DNA from: Bdellovibrionales bacterium
Lineage (GTDB): Bacteria > Bdellovibrionota > Bacteriovoracia > Bacteriovoracales > Bacteriovoracaceae
Assembly: GCA_018646675.1 (NCBI GenBank)
Contig: JABGUH010000006.1
Location: 1 to 44,663, forward strand
Length of the DNA: 44,663 nt
Reading direction: 5' to 3'
Shown here one piece after another: positions 1-8,361 of this stretch. Numbering within the stretch: position 1 is the stretch's first letter; each line of letters begins with the position of its first letter. The notes beneath the pieces are model-generated. The model did not search any database, was not told the origin of the DNA, and saw nothing but the letters and a program-made list of their open reading frames with translations. Made by a program: the position numbers and the translations under genes.

Positions 1-99
1 AAGAGATCGAAGAGAGTGAGTTTGTCACCGGCGATGGTCAAGAGATCGAAGAGAGTGAGTTTGTCACCGGCGATGGTCAAGAGATCTACGAGAGTAGTT
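1..99 (+). repeat. 39-bp tandem direct repeat inside a coding region
   Basis: Bases 1-39 and 40-78 are identical 39-bp units, and a third, diverging copy begins at 79. The unit length is a multiple of three and encodes the 13-residue peptide EIEESEFVTGDGQ in the frame of the HD-GYP gene. More copies may exist upstream of the window. Perfect identity suggests recent duplication or ongoing slippage. Confidence 0.9.
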
Positions 100-938
100 T
101 ATTAACAGGTAAAATCGGCCAACAGCAGGCTTCCTCTGAAGTGAAGCCAAATGAGAATAATCAACCAGAGGGGCCAGATGAAGGCGTAGCTGCAAAATCG
201 CCGTTTGTAGATATTGACCACCTGAAGAGTGTGGTTGAGACTCATTTGACATCAATTCCTGGGCTCGAAGATTTACCGACGGCAATTGCAGTTGTTACTG
301 CCAAGGAGAAGGGGGTTGATCGCCGAACCAAACTCTTAAAACACCTACATAAAAAGCGACCGTTAGGAAAAGTATTACGGTTGATAAAAGTGCGGCGCAC
401 GGATGAGGATTTTTTTCGTGATCGCACTAAACTGGTACAGACAATCTCTTGCTCTTTGGCCCATGTTTTGGAGTGGGATAGTGATGCATCCTTAGAGAAG
501 TTAATCTATATTGCTCATCACCATGACCTGTTGATAGTGAATAACCCAAGGTTGGCGCGGATCCAAACTGCTGAGGAGATGGAGAAGCTGAGGGATAAAT
601 TTACCGAGGCAGAGTATGAACTATTTATGAATCATCCTAAAATCATGAATGAGATTATTCAAGTGGATTTGACGGCACCTCCTGATGTGGGAAATATTAT
701 TTTGCAACACCACGAGTTACCCAACCGTGGGGGATTTCCTCAAAAGTTAAATTCACCTCGAGTGGTCCCATTTGCTGTTTTGCTCTCAATCAGTATTAAC
801 TTCGCTCAGTATATTATCGATAATCCGAAATGGAATTATGATGACTACCTAAGACAGGCGACAAAAATTTATAATGCCGGTGGAAGTTTTGCAAAAGTTA
901 TTCGCGCTTTGAAAAAGATTGAGAACACCTTTAGATAG
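1..938 (+). CDS. Divergent HD-GYP domain protein, 5'-truncated by the window edge
   Basis: The frame ending in TAG at 936-938 is open back to base 3, so this is the C-terminal 311 residues of a longer protein. A GTG at 141 is only an internal candidate start; the in-frame upstream part encodes two and a bit copies of EIEESEFVTGDGQ. The C-terminal half carries HD-GYP-type metal-ligand positions: HHHD (visible residues about 172-175), NHP (about 210-212) and QHHELPNRGGFPQ (about 235-247). The last corresponds to the HHE..DGxGYP signature but reads PNRGGFP. Canonical HD-GYP proteins hydrolyse cyclic di-GMP. Whether this variant is catalytic or only a binding or scaffold domain cannot be told, and its N-terminal domain lies outside the window. 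The acidic repeat probably forms a flexible linker. Family call fairly confident, activity unknown. Confidence 0.72.
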   Translation, partial: EIEESEFVTGDGQEIEESEFVTGDGQEIYESSLLTGKIGQQQASSEVKPNENNQPEGPDEGVAAKSPFVDIDHLKSVVETHLTSIPGLEDLPTAIAVVTAKEKGVDRRTKLLKHLHKKRPLGKVLRLIKVRRTDEDFFRDRTKLVQTISCSLAHVLEWDSDASLEKLIYIAHHHDLLIVNNPRLARIQTAEEMEKLRDKFTEAEYELFMNHPKIMNEIIQVDLTAPPDVGNIILQHHELPNRGGFPQKLNSPRVVPFAVLLSISINFAQYIIDNPKWNYDDYLRQATKIYNAGGSFAKVIRALKKIENTFR

Positions 939-977
939 CCCTGCTTATTACCTGCTGCTGATGATAAAATTTGATGG

Positions 978-1328
978 CTAAGCTGGTAGATCTCTAAAAA
1001 TAAAGAATGCCGCCAAGACTAGACAGAGTGAAGCCCAGAGGAAGTTTAGGGTAATTGGAACTTTCATATAAAGCACACAGAAACCGGCAAAAATAGTCAT
1101 GGTGATTACTTCTTGAATCACTTTTAACTGAGGCAGGGTAAAAAACTGGTGGCCAATTCGGTTGCCTGGTACCTGGAAACAGTACTCCAAAAAAGCGATT
1201 CCCCAGCTAATTAAAATAACAATCCATAGTGGTTTACTACCTAGATGTTTTAAGTGTCCATACCAGGCAAAAGTCATAAAGATATTGGAGATGATTAATA
1301 GACCGATTGAGTAATACAGCGGGAACAC
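978..1328 (-). CDS. DMT-superfamily DUF486 small membrane protein
   Basis: A 116-residue protein with four hydrophobic segments. The N-terminus contains SNIFMTFAWYGHLK, characteristic of the DUF486 family, whose members belong to the drug/metabolite transporter superfamily and have about 110-120 residues. Length and four-helix layout match a full-length member. The substrate is unknown for the family. It is transcribed away from the next gene, with about 190 bp between the two starts. The ATG at 1328 is a plausible start because the hydrophobic segment begins almost at once, as in relatives. Confidence 0.75.
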   Translation of the reverse strand: MFPLYYSIGLLIISNIFMTFAWYGHLKHLGSKPLWIVILISWGIAFLEYCFQVPGNRIGHQFFTLPQLKVIQEVITMTIFAGFCVLYMKVPITLNFLWASLCLVLAAFFIFRDLPA

Positions 1329-1365
1329 TCCTTATTATTTGTGCTACTTACACTATCAAAGGGTG

Positions 1366-1396
1366 CTAGCCACTTTTTGGCAAGCAAAAAGGCTAG
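1366..1396. other. Imperfect palindrome in a divergent intergenic region
   Basis: CTAGCC (1366-1371) and TTTTT (1374-1378) can pair with AAAAA (1386-1390) and GGCTAG (1391-1396), leaving a 2-nt bulge and a 7-nt loop. It lies between the divergent starts at 1328 and 1522, so it could be a regulatory site or a cryptic hairpin. No function can be assigned. Confidence 0.35.
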
Positions 1397-1521
1397 TCGC
1401 TTTGGAAATGGCCCGGCAAAAAAGTCCTTACTTAAGTAAAATATAGTTGGCCGGTAAAGCATCAGAGTAAGATGGTCGACTAGTTATCGTATGGTAGCAT
1501 CTTCACCTGAAGGGGGACAAG

Positions 1522-2370
1522 ATGGATAGTGGTACTAGGTCAGGAAAGAGCGATAATATTGTGCTGGAATATCTCCCCGATGAGGGGCGATCGATCTACT
1601 TGGAGGTTGACCCCAATCAGTTCCCTTCTCATTTAGAGGAGCTAGTAGTTGGGATGGGATTTGTTCCTTGGGTACCCTCGGTGGATGAGACTGCTAAGAG
1701 CTTTCTGGATAAGAGGGTTGAACAGGATTCACAGACTAAAATTTTAAAGCTTAGGGTGGCGACACCCAATATCGCCCGCCAGATTAGAGTTACAACACAG
1801 AGCGATCCGTATGGAGAGGAGAGTATAACCTTTAAAGGTCACTATCATGTCTATCGTTATCACAGATTAGCGATGATCATCTACTCCTATAATGCCTCCT
1901 GGTGGGAGGGGGGAGTATTCCAGGATTTTGGGGCCCCCTCAAATATAGATCAGGGCCGAATAATAATTAACCGTTTTTTGAGCTGGGCCCTTCTGCCTCA
2001 CGGTTTTATCGGTTTCTGGGGAAGGGCAATGGAGCGGGGAGGGTTGGTCACAACTTCCCGTCAAGCCAATGGAGAAGCAATGTTTATCAATATCGAAGAG
2101 CGAAAACTGCTGTTACCGACAGGAGGACTGCCCTTGGGGGCAGATTTCAAGATCTTTCGTAGTGATCCAATTGCCAAGAACAATAACCGCCCCATCCCTC
2201 CCGAGGAGCTACTAAGCTATCTGCACTATCACCATACCTTTATGGACTATTTGGGGCCAACCACCGCTGTTCGTCAGATGCTACAAGCGATCTCCCAACG
2301 TATCCCGGGTCACAAAAGGGATTTGAAAATGGTTACAAAGAGTGTACCCTTGGAAGATGCAAGCACTTAA
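1522..2370 (+). CDS. Hypothetical protein upstream of and overlapping lgt
   Basis: A 282-residue soluble-looking protein without signal peptide or membrane helix. I do not recognise the family. The ATG at 1522 is preceded by a purine-rich AGGGGGACA, a usable ribosome-binding site. The protein is rich in aromatic residues and histidine, for example WWEGGVFQDFG in the middle and YLHYHHTFMDYLGP near the C-terminus. Its 3' end overlaps the start of lgt, so the two are probably co-transcribed and translationally coupled. That may link it to lipoprotein or envelope biology, but this is context only. Confidence 0.6.
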   Translation: MDSGTRSGKSDNIVLEYLPDEGRSIYLEVDPNQFPSHLEELVVGMGFVPWVPSVDETAKSFLDKRVEQDSQTKILKLRVATPNIARQIRVTTQSDPYGEESITFKGHYHVYRYHRLAMIIYSYNASWWEGGVFQDFGAPSNIDQGRIIINRFLSWALLPHGFIGFWGRAMERGGLVTTSRQANGEAMFINIEERKLLLPTGGLPLGADFKIFRSDPIAKNNNRPIPPEELLSYLHYHHTFMDYLGPTTAVRQMLQAISQRIPGHKRDLKMVTKSVPLEDAST

Positions 2371-3163
2371 TATTGACCCTATATTGCTCTCTCTTGGCCC
2401 GATCCAAATTCGTTGGTACGGGTTGATGTATGTTATTGGCTTTGTCATCACTGCTCAGTTACTGAAAGTGCTAGTACGTGACGGTATCTTTTCCATTAAA
2501 AAAGAGCGGATCGACCCCTTTATATCCTACATGATTGTGGGAATGTTCTTAGGGGCCAGACTAACCTATGTTTTTGTCTATAACTGGGACTACTACTCAC
2601 AGCATCTAGATCAGCTACTGGCAGTCTGGCGTGGCGGATTGAGCTTTCATGGGTCCATTATTGGCTTTGCTTTGGCCGGTTGGATATTTGCTCGGCGGGA
2701 GAAGATTCCGACTCTGCAGGTGTACGATGTAGCGGTAACCGCTGGTTGCCAAGGGGTCTTTTTTGGTCGGATGGGCAATTTTATCAATGGTGAACTCTAC
2801 GGGCGGGTGACTGATTCCCCATGGGGAATGATCTTCGCTCACGGAGGCCCCTATCCCCGTCACCCATCTCAGCTCTATGAGGCCGTGTTTGAGGGATTAG
2901 TGCTCTTTTTGATTCTCTGGTTTGTGCGCAGACGGGTTAAGTACTATGGGGTTTTAACTGCGATCTTTCTGATGGGGTACGCTTTTATGCGTTACTTTAT
3001 CGAATTTTTTCGCCAACCGGACTCTCAACTGGGCTTCTACTTTGGTGGTACGACCTCAATGGGACAGATTCTCTGTTTCATTATGTTGTTGTTTGGAGTT
3101 GGCTTTCTACTCTATGCTAGGAGAGAGAAAATTTCCATTGTGGCCAATCTCGCAAAATCTTAA
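2357..3163 (+). CDS. lgt: Phosphatidylglycerol-prolipoprotein diacylglyceryl transferase
   Basis: Lgt transfers diacylglycerol from phosphatidylglycerol to the lipobox cysteine of prolipoproteins in the inner membrane. The protein has several membrane helices and the family signatures: GGLSFHGS with His98, GRMGNFINGELYGR (137-150) with Arg138, RHPSQLYEA (168-176), and FFRQPDSQLGF with Arg219. These match the essential His and Arg positions known from E. coli Lgt. Length (268 residues) is normal. I prefer the ATG at 2357 because family members start a few residues before the IDP..FSLGP segment; a GTG at 2342 would add five residues. Either start overlaps the upstream gene. The many lipoproteins in this window are its likely substrates. 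Confidence 0.95.
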   Translation: MQALNIDPILLSLGPIQIRWYGLMYVIGFVITAQLLKVLVRDGIFSIKKERIDPFISYMIVGMFLGARLTYVFVYNWDYYSQHLDQLLAVWRGGLSFHGSIIGFALAGWIFARREKIPTLQVYDVAVTAGCQGVFFGRMGNFINGELYGRVTDSPWGMIFAHGGPYPRHPSQLYEAVFEGLVLFLILWFVRRRVKYYGVLTAIFLMGYAFMRYFIEFFRQPDSQLGFYFGGTTSMGQILCFIMLLFGVGFLLYARREKISIVANLAKS

Positions 3164-3195
3164 CTGTCACCCACGATTGGATCGGCAGCGACTAA

Positions 3196-3735
3196 CTATT
3201 TTTTAGTAATATCTCCTAACTTCATCTGCTCAATCAGTGGTTGGTAGCTACCGGACATAGCGGGAGGGGGGGCGACTGGCATAATGGTGTAGTAGTCGGG
3301 AAAACAGGTGATAGTACAGCTTCCACTATAGATGTGACGATTGCCATTTTCATTATTCCAGATATAGATGGCACTGCGCTCCTGTCGAAAATAACGCTCC
3401 TGTTTCCCATAGATATCAATTAGCGATTGATGGAAGATATCATGGAGAAAGTAGGTGGGGAGGCGGGCGAACATATCCAGTACTTTGCCATCAAAACTTT
3501 GAACGAGGACCGTAAATTTATAGTGCTGATAGTTTAGATTAAACTGGTATAGCTTGATCCCCCCCTTCTCTTTTAGTTGAGTATGATCAGGATACTGCTT
3601 TATTGCTGGGGCGATCGCTGAGCCGGGAGAGAGTGGTTTAAACTGTTTAATCGTAAAGTAGTAGTTGGGTGCAGTTACCTCTCCATAAAGATTAATTATT
3701 GTAAAAAGGGTTATGAGTAGGGTTGGTGCTAGCAA
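3196..3735 (-). CDS. Hypothetical secreted protein
   Basis: A 179-residue protein with a short N-terminal hydrophobic stretch (LAPTLLITLFTIINLYG) resembling a signal peptide, then a hydrophilic, tyrosine-rich domain. Two cysteines lie close together in GSCTITCFPDYY near the C-terminus and could form a disulfide in the periplasm. The start appears to be TTG at 3735, with AGGA upstream on the coding strand. I do not recognise a family. It converges on lgt with a gap of about 30 bp and sits alone on its strand. Confidence 0.55.
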   Translation of the reverse strand: MLAPTLLITLFTIINLYGEVTAPNYYFTIKQFKPLSPGSAIAPAIKQYPDHTQLKEKGGIKLYQFNLNYQHYKFTVLVQSFDGKVLDMFARLPTYFLHDIFHQSLIDIYGKQERYFRQERSAIYIWNNENGNRHIYSGSCTITCFPDYYTIMPVAPPPAMSGSYQPLIEQMKLGDITKK

Positions 3736-3954
3736 AAGAGTCCTAACTGCTTGTTAGCAGGTATATTCCGTAAGATGTTATGGTTGTGAGTAGTAGAGAG
3801 ACTAAAATAAAAATTATAGGATGATCCACCTACCAATTATCCATTTTAGGTAATATTTTTGTAAAGAGAAAAAAATAAAATGAATATTAGCCTTTTATGG
3901 TAGGTTTTTATACTATTGATGATAGTTGCTTAATTATAATAAGTTAGAGGGATA

Positions 3955-5526
3955 ATGGACTATAGCTCAATACTGACAACGACACTGCTACTGCTTTTAA
4001 CGTCTTGCGCCCAATTACGGGTCTCAAGTGTTATGGGGGAAGCAGCTGGCCAGAGTGCTCCTCAACTATCGAAAGAGGTGGCGAGTAAATTGATTGTGGC
4101 CCCCTCCTCCCCAAAAACAGAGGAGATGGCGCCTCCCCCCTCCCACGTCAAACTGGGCAAGGCACGAGTGGAGCAGGCTCGTATCTCAGGTCAAAAGAGT
4201 CCCAACTATCATATTATCGGTAGTGCAAAAATCAGACAAAGTGGTAAGCATCAACATAAGACCTACTTCCTCTATGGGGCCGAACACCTCAAGCTTAATA
4301 ACTACTACTTTGATTTTCCGGTGGTTTATAATGCAGCGGTTAAGAAGTGGATTGACTACTTTTTAACCCGTGGACGAGGCTTCTTTGAGCGTTATGGTAG
4401 TCGCGCCGGCCGCTATGCTCCATTGATGGGGGAGATTCTTGAGAGCCGTGGTCTGCCAAGAGATCTCATCTTTTTGGCGATGGCAGAATCTGGATTTCAG
4501 ACTCATGCTAAATCATGGGCCAAGGCAGTTGGTCCTTGGCAGTTTATGCCATATACGGGCAAGCGCTTTGGGCTTAAGATCGATTGGTATATTGATCAAC
4601 GGCGTGATCCTATCCGCTCGACTATTGCTGCCGCCAACTATTTAACAAAACTTTACGGCGATTTTGAGGCATGGGAGTTAGCAGCGGCTGCTTATAATGC
4701 CGGTGAGGGCAAAATTCGTCGAGCGATTCGTCGCTATCGAACAGAGAGCTTTTGGAAGTTACGTAAGGGGCGCTACTTGCGCTCAGAGACCAAAAACTAT
4801 GTGCCAAAAATTATGGCATTGGCAATTATTGGAAAAAATCTGGCCGCCTTTGGCATGGAAAATTTAGAGTTTCGTCAGCCCTTGGATTTTGAAGAGATTA
4901 GTGTTGGACCTAATGTTGATTTAGTTAATCTTGCTCAGGCTTTAAAGGTTTCCTTTAAAGAGCTCCAACGTCTAAATCCTGAGATCCTACGCTGGTTCAC
5001 ACCTCCTAATGTCGAGGAATATATCTTGCGGGTCCCACTAGGGATAGCAACTCAATGGGAAGAGTGCTGCAAAGCAGTCGATTTAACCGCCAAAGCGTTT
5101 CAAAAATATAAGGTTCGTGGTCGGCGCTCCACCATTCGTGATGTGGCCCTAAAGTTTAAAATTAAGCCCTATGTCTTAGAGCGATTAAACGGCAAGACCA
5201 CAGGGCAACGACTCAAACGCAATAGCTACGTACTGTTACCTTTTCGCCAAGGACAGGGACGACGAATTGCTATGTATGCAGATCTTTATGAACGTCCACG
5301 CAAGAGTGTACTGCGACGACGTGAGTATCGTAAGATTTTGAAGCGGGCGAGACGACGTGGGAAGATTATTAAAAATCCAACCAAGTACTACGCAGTTAAA
5401 AGAGGGGATACTTTGTGGGATGTGGCCAGAATTAATCGTGTCTCCCTTGATACCCTGATTCATTCCAACTACAAGTTGGTAAAAAACCGGATGATTCGTG
5501 CCGGAGATCGACTTGTGGTGCGATAG
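3955..5526 (+). CDS. mltD: MltD-like membrane-bound lytic murein transglycosylase with LysM repeats
   Basis: A predicted lipoprotein: hydrophobic signal followed by LLLTSC with the lipidated Cys at residue 18. An SLT (lysozyme-like) domain follows at about 155-265 with AMAESGFQ (catalytic Glu178), GPWQFMP (193-199) and AAAYNAGEGK (244-253). The C-terminus carries a clear LysM motif (about 477-523, YAVKRGDTLWDVA) and one or two degenerate ones before it (around 310-355 and 370-418). Such enzymes cleave the MurNAc-GlcNAc bond to give 1,6-anhydro-muropeptides, and LysM repeats bind peptidoglycan. The architecture is that of MltD/DniR proteins (450-550 residues). The ATG at 3955 has GAGGG upstream. 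The basic tail between LysM units is unusually Arg/Lys rich. Confidence 0.92.
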   Translation: MDYSSILTTTLLLLLTSCAQLRVSSVMGEAAGQSAPQLSKEVASKLIVAPSSPKTEEMAPPPSHVKLGKARVEQARISGQKSPNYHIIGSAKIRQSGKHQHKTYFLYGAEHLKLNNYYFDFPVVYNAAVKKWIDYFLTRGRGFFERYGSRAGRYAPLMGEILESRGLPRDLIFLAMAESGFQTHAKSWAKAVGPWQFMPYTGKRFGLKIDWYIDQRRDPIRSTIAAANYLTKLYGDFEAWELAAAAYNAGEGKIRRAIRRYRTESFWKLRKGRYLRSETKNYVPKIMALAIIGKNLAAFGMENLEFRQPLDFEEISVGPNVDLVNLAQALKVSFKELQRLNPEILRWFTPPNVEEYILRVPLGIATQWEECCKAVDLTAKAFQKYKVRGRRSTIRDVALKFKIKPYVLERLNGKTTGQRLKRNSYVLLPFRQGQGRRIAMYADLYERPRKSVLRRREYRKILKRARRRGKIIKNPTKYYAVKRGDTLWDVARINRVSLDTLIHSNYKLVKNRMIRAGDRLVVR

Positions 5527-5556
5527 CCTAACAGACAGTTGAGAGTGTAACTTCTT

Positions 5557-6609
5557 ATGAGTAACGAGCAAAAATCAAAATCCTATCAACAGTTGGTAGT
5601 GGGGGGAGATCTTTTTGCGATTGAGGCACACTATCGTCTGTCACAAAAGGTGCAGAGCGACCAGCTACTATTGATTACTGAAGAGAAGTGGGAACTTAAT
5701 AATCTTTTGCGGAGTAATCTCTCCCTCTGTCGAGGCAGGAGTAATCTTCAGTTACTGGGCCAGGTTGCTGGTGATTTAGAGTTAGTTGCAGAGGATAAGA
5801 TAGTTCCATCTTTATTCTTTAAGGATATGAAATTTCGCCCTTTTGGCGGACGTAGTAAGAGTGGGCCCCTGTTGCGCGGTGAGAGTTTTTTTACATCATC
5901 GGGTGTAGATATTCCCTACTCTCGGCTATTCTCATTTCTAAGTGATAGTGACTATTGCGCTAAAATCGCAGAATCTACGGTAGAGTGTCCGTTAAAATCT
6001 ATCTGTCACAATGAGGAGAGTGGAGAGTGGATTATTGGTGGACTCGATGGCAAGAAGTATCATGGGCAGAGGTTAGTGTGGGCCGACTCTCTCTCCCGTT
6101 TCGGAGAGGTGGTGGAGAGCTCACCGCTGCTTAATTCTGATTTTATGCAATTTGCCCAGTCCGCTAGAGGGGATGCCCTCTTAATGTTGCACTTTGATCT
6201 TGCAAAATTGCCAACTGACCAAGCCGAGACTTTACTGATTCCTCGCTCTATGACCTACGACTACGGCCACTATATTGGTCAGTTTGTTGGAGATGAGCAA
6301 ACCGGATATCACGCCACTTTTGGGGCGTTTGTTGACCGTGATCAGGGGAGTAGTGAAGAGGTGGCGAAGATGGTGCGAGGCCTTAAACGTCGCTTGGATA
6401 AAATATTTCCCGAGTTTAGCTCACTGGTCACTAAAGAGTTTATCTCACTTATGTTGGAGAGTTTTGGAGATTCATTGGATGATGGATTGATTGATATTGA
6501 AAAGCTTAAAAAAAGTAGCTTGGTACTGGTAGGGCAAAATGCTCCTTTAGATGATCAAAAGGAGCTCTCCCATTGGGGAAGAGGCTTTGCTAGCTTGGAG
6601 GGGGTATAG
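5557..6609 (+). CDS. Hypothetical protein coupled to an outer-membrane barrel gene
   Basis: A 350-residue protein with no signal peptide and no obvious membrane helix. The N-terminus (QQLVVGGDLFAIEAHYRL) and a later VWADSLSRFGE segment vaguely recall FAD/NAD-binding oxidoreductases of the amine-oxidase or protoporphyrinogen-oxidase type, but no GxGxxG motif is visible, so I do not assign that function. It starts 30 bp after the mltD-like gene and ends 4 bp before the likely start of the next gene, whose ribosome-binding site lies inside it. The three genes probably form an operon. Function unknown. Confidence 0.6.
   Translation: MSNEQKSKSYQQLVVGGDLFAIEAHYRLSQKVQSDQLLLITEEKWELNNLLRSNLSLCRGRSNLQLLGQVAGDLELVAEDKIVPSLFFKDMKFRPFGGRSKSGPLLRGESFFTSSGVDIPYSRLFSFLSDSDYCAKIAESTVECPLKSICHNEESGEWIIGGLDGKKYHGQRLVWADSLSRFGEVVESSPLLNSDFMQFAQSARGDALLMLHFDLAKLPTDQAETLLIPRSMTYDYGHYIGQFVGDEQTGYHATFGAFVDRDQGSSEEVAKMVRGLKRRLDKIFPEFSSLVTKEFISLMLESFGDSLDDGLIDIEKLKKSSLVLVGQNAPLDDQKELSHWGRGFASLEGV
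6597..6605 (+). promoter_or_regulatory. Strong Shine-Dalgarno that fixes the start of the barrel gene
   Basis: GGAGGGGGT lies 8 bases before the GTG at 6614. The upstream ATG at 6551 has no comparable purine run, which supports 6614 as the true start. The site is embedded in the last codons of the previous gene. Confidence 0.7.
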
Positions 6610-6613
6610 AGTT

Positions 6614-7735
6614 GTGCAGTCGAGATTAAATCTGTTTTTGCGAATATTGTTGGTACTAATCTTGACTCTAATCGCCAGTTCATTGTTGGCATCCAAGGCG
6701 CGGATGGAAGCTTTGGGGCAGGAGTCAAATGATGGTTCATACTATCTAGTGGATGGGCGTAACTTTTTTAAGAACCCTGCCGCAATTATATTACTAAAGA
6801 GTTTCATCGTTACGGAGTGGGGGGACGCCGCCAATGGGGTTCAAGATACCAATAGCACTCCTCATGCCGAAGGGGGATTTTTTGGCAGCGATGGAGATGG
6901 CTTCAACTATGGCATCTACCTGGGAAGTGAAGTGGGCTCCCATAATCAGGAGAAGAGCACTGATAACAGCGATCTTCTCTTGCAGGATAATCGCCTAGAC
7001 CTATTTTTAGGAGGAGACGCTGGCTTTGGTTGGGGGGCCCGGCTCCATTTTTCCCAAGGGCAGGAAGAGGCAGCAGGAGTAAATTTTGAACGTACTCACT
7101 CTTCACTGGGAGTTGGTCTGGGGCTACTTTTTGGGGACATGGAGGGCTATGTTAACCTGGATACCAAAAATGAGTCTGTGGGGGCGACAAACAAAGGTGA
7201 TAGTTGGGAGGGAGACTTAGGAGTAAAAGCCGGGTTGGTTTACCACCTGACCGCTTTAACTATTTATGCTCAATACCATAGCTTCTCCTATCAATATCTT
7301 CCGGTTGGAGGAGGAGGCGGTGAGAGCAGCTTAGTGGAGATAGTTGGTGGAATTGGACGAATGGTGGATCTAAGTAGTGAAGCTCGACTAATGTTTGACT
7401 TAGCCTATCGTCAGCAGAGTGATAAGTCACCTGCCGGTAAGAGTGGCCAGTTAAGGGTACCAATTAATTTTGCTTTTGAAGTGGATCTCAAGGAGTGGCT
7501 GACAGTTAGAGGGTCAATTAAGCAAAATCTTTATGGCCTGGCCGAAGATACTGCTAGTAAAAGTACCACTTACTCTAATACTACCAGCGTGATGGCGGGG
7601 GTGACTTTAAGTTTTAATCAGCTAAAAGTTGATGGACTCTTGGGGATGGTAGGAAGTGGCGGAGCGACTGCCCAGACGGGGATGTTATCTGGTGATACTC
7701 TGTTGAGCCGTATCTCACTCTCCTACCTATTCTAG
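6614..7735 (+). CDS. Predicted outer-membrane beta-barrel protein
   Basis: Starting at the GTG at 6614, the protein begins MQSRLNLFLRILLVLILTL and has a good signal peptide (about 30 residues, ending near SLLASKARMEA). The rest (373 residues total) is a series of alternating hydrophobic and polar strands with glycine-rich turns, and the C-terminus is SRISLSYLF, a terminal aromatic residue typical of BAM-inserted barrels. No membrane helix follows the signal. An ATG at 6551 would extend the protein, but the added residues read through the preceding gene in another frame. The stop overlaps the stop of the convergent gene on the other strand by four bases. Substrate or pore function unknown. Confidence 0.75.
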   Translation: MQSRLNLFLRILLVLILTLIASSLLASKARMEALGQESNDGSYYLVDGRNFFKNPAAIILLKSFIVTEWGDAANGVQDTNSTPHAEGGFFGSDGDGFNYGIYLGSEVGSHNQEKSTDNSDLLLQDNRLDLFLGGDAGFGWGARLHFSQGQEEAAGVNFERTHSSLGVGLGLLFGDMEGYVNLDTKNESVGATNKGDSWEGDLGVKAGLVYHLTALTIYAQYHSFSYQYLPVGGGGGESSLVEIVGGIGRMVDLSSEARLMFDLAYRQQSDKSPAGKSGQLRVPINFAFEVDLKEWLTVRGSIKQNLYGLAEDTASKSTTYSNTTSVMAGVTLSFNQLKVDGLLGMVGSGGATAQTGMLSGDTLLSRISLSYLF

Positions 7736-8361
7736 AAATCGTACGCCATTCCGCCAACTAACTCCATCAAGGTGATCGTTTCAGCATCTCCTCGCGCCAG
7801 TTGGCCCATTTTAAGCCCGGTAACAACTTTCCAACTTGAACTGAAAAAGTAGTAGACTTGGGTACGAACAAAGACCCCTGAGTAGTCTCGAGAGGATTGG
7901 ATTAGATTCAACAGTCGTTGAGATATGCCGCCGCCTACATCCCATCCCCAGCGGTTATAGCTGGTTACAGAGAGCGTATCAGACCACTGCTCGTAGCTAG
8001 TGATACAGTTAAAGATACAGTAATGGATTCCAAGCTCCATTCCCCATAGTAGTGCTCTCATACTAAGATCAATGATTGGGATAGTCGCATTGTAGCCAAT
8101 CGATACGTAGTAGGATGGTCTGATATGATAACCATAGTCCAATGAGAAAGAGCCGAGGCTTGTCATAGAGGCACCATCTGTGGAGGTGGTATTGCTAACC
8201 CCTCCAATCGAGTAGACTCCTGCCTGAGCACTTACGGTATGTTTGCGCTGCTCAGTCTCAGCCCAAGAGGTTGCACTGCTGATGGTGATTAACAAACTAC
8301 AAAGTAGAGTTAGTACTGTTTGGCTATGCTGCCTGAGCGGTTTCTTCGGTGTAATCTTCAT
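7732..8361 (-). CDS. Predicted small outer-membrane beta-barrel protein
   Basis: About 209 residues from the ATG at 8361 (a GTG at 8367 is the alternative). There is a clear signal peptide with a hydrophobic core (VLTLLCSLLITISSATSWA, cut after AWA-like SWA), then beta-strand-rich sequence with many Tyr/Trp residues and a C-terminal AYDF ending in Phe, as in barrels. Two cysteines (HYCIFNC) may be linked. The start overlaps the end of the FliF/FliG-like gene by about 38 bases, implying a two-gene operon and translational coupling. It is a candidate outer-membrane partner of that inner-membrane protein (inference from position). Confidence 0.7.
   Translation of the reverse strand: MKITPKKPLRQHSQTVLTLLCSLLITISSATSWAETEQRKHTVSAQAGVYSIGGVSNTTSTDGASMTSLGSFSLDYGYHIRPSYYVSIGYNATIPIIDLSMRALLWGMELGIHYCIFNCITSYEQWSDTLSVTSYNRWGWDVGGGISQRLLNLIQSSRDYSGVFVRTQVYYFFSSSWKVVTGLKMGQLARGDAETITLMELVGGMAYDF

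Noticed and set aside
5557..6609. Annotation of the unknown 350-residue protein as a flavin oxidoreductase
   Set aside because: The usual GxGxxG dinucleotide motif is missing, and the similarity is too vague.
6551..6613. Upstream ATG for the outer-membrane barrel at 6614
   Set aside because: It lacks a ribosome-binding site. The GTG at 6614 has GGAGGGGG and places a signal peptide at the N-terminus.
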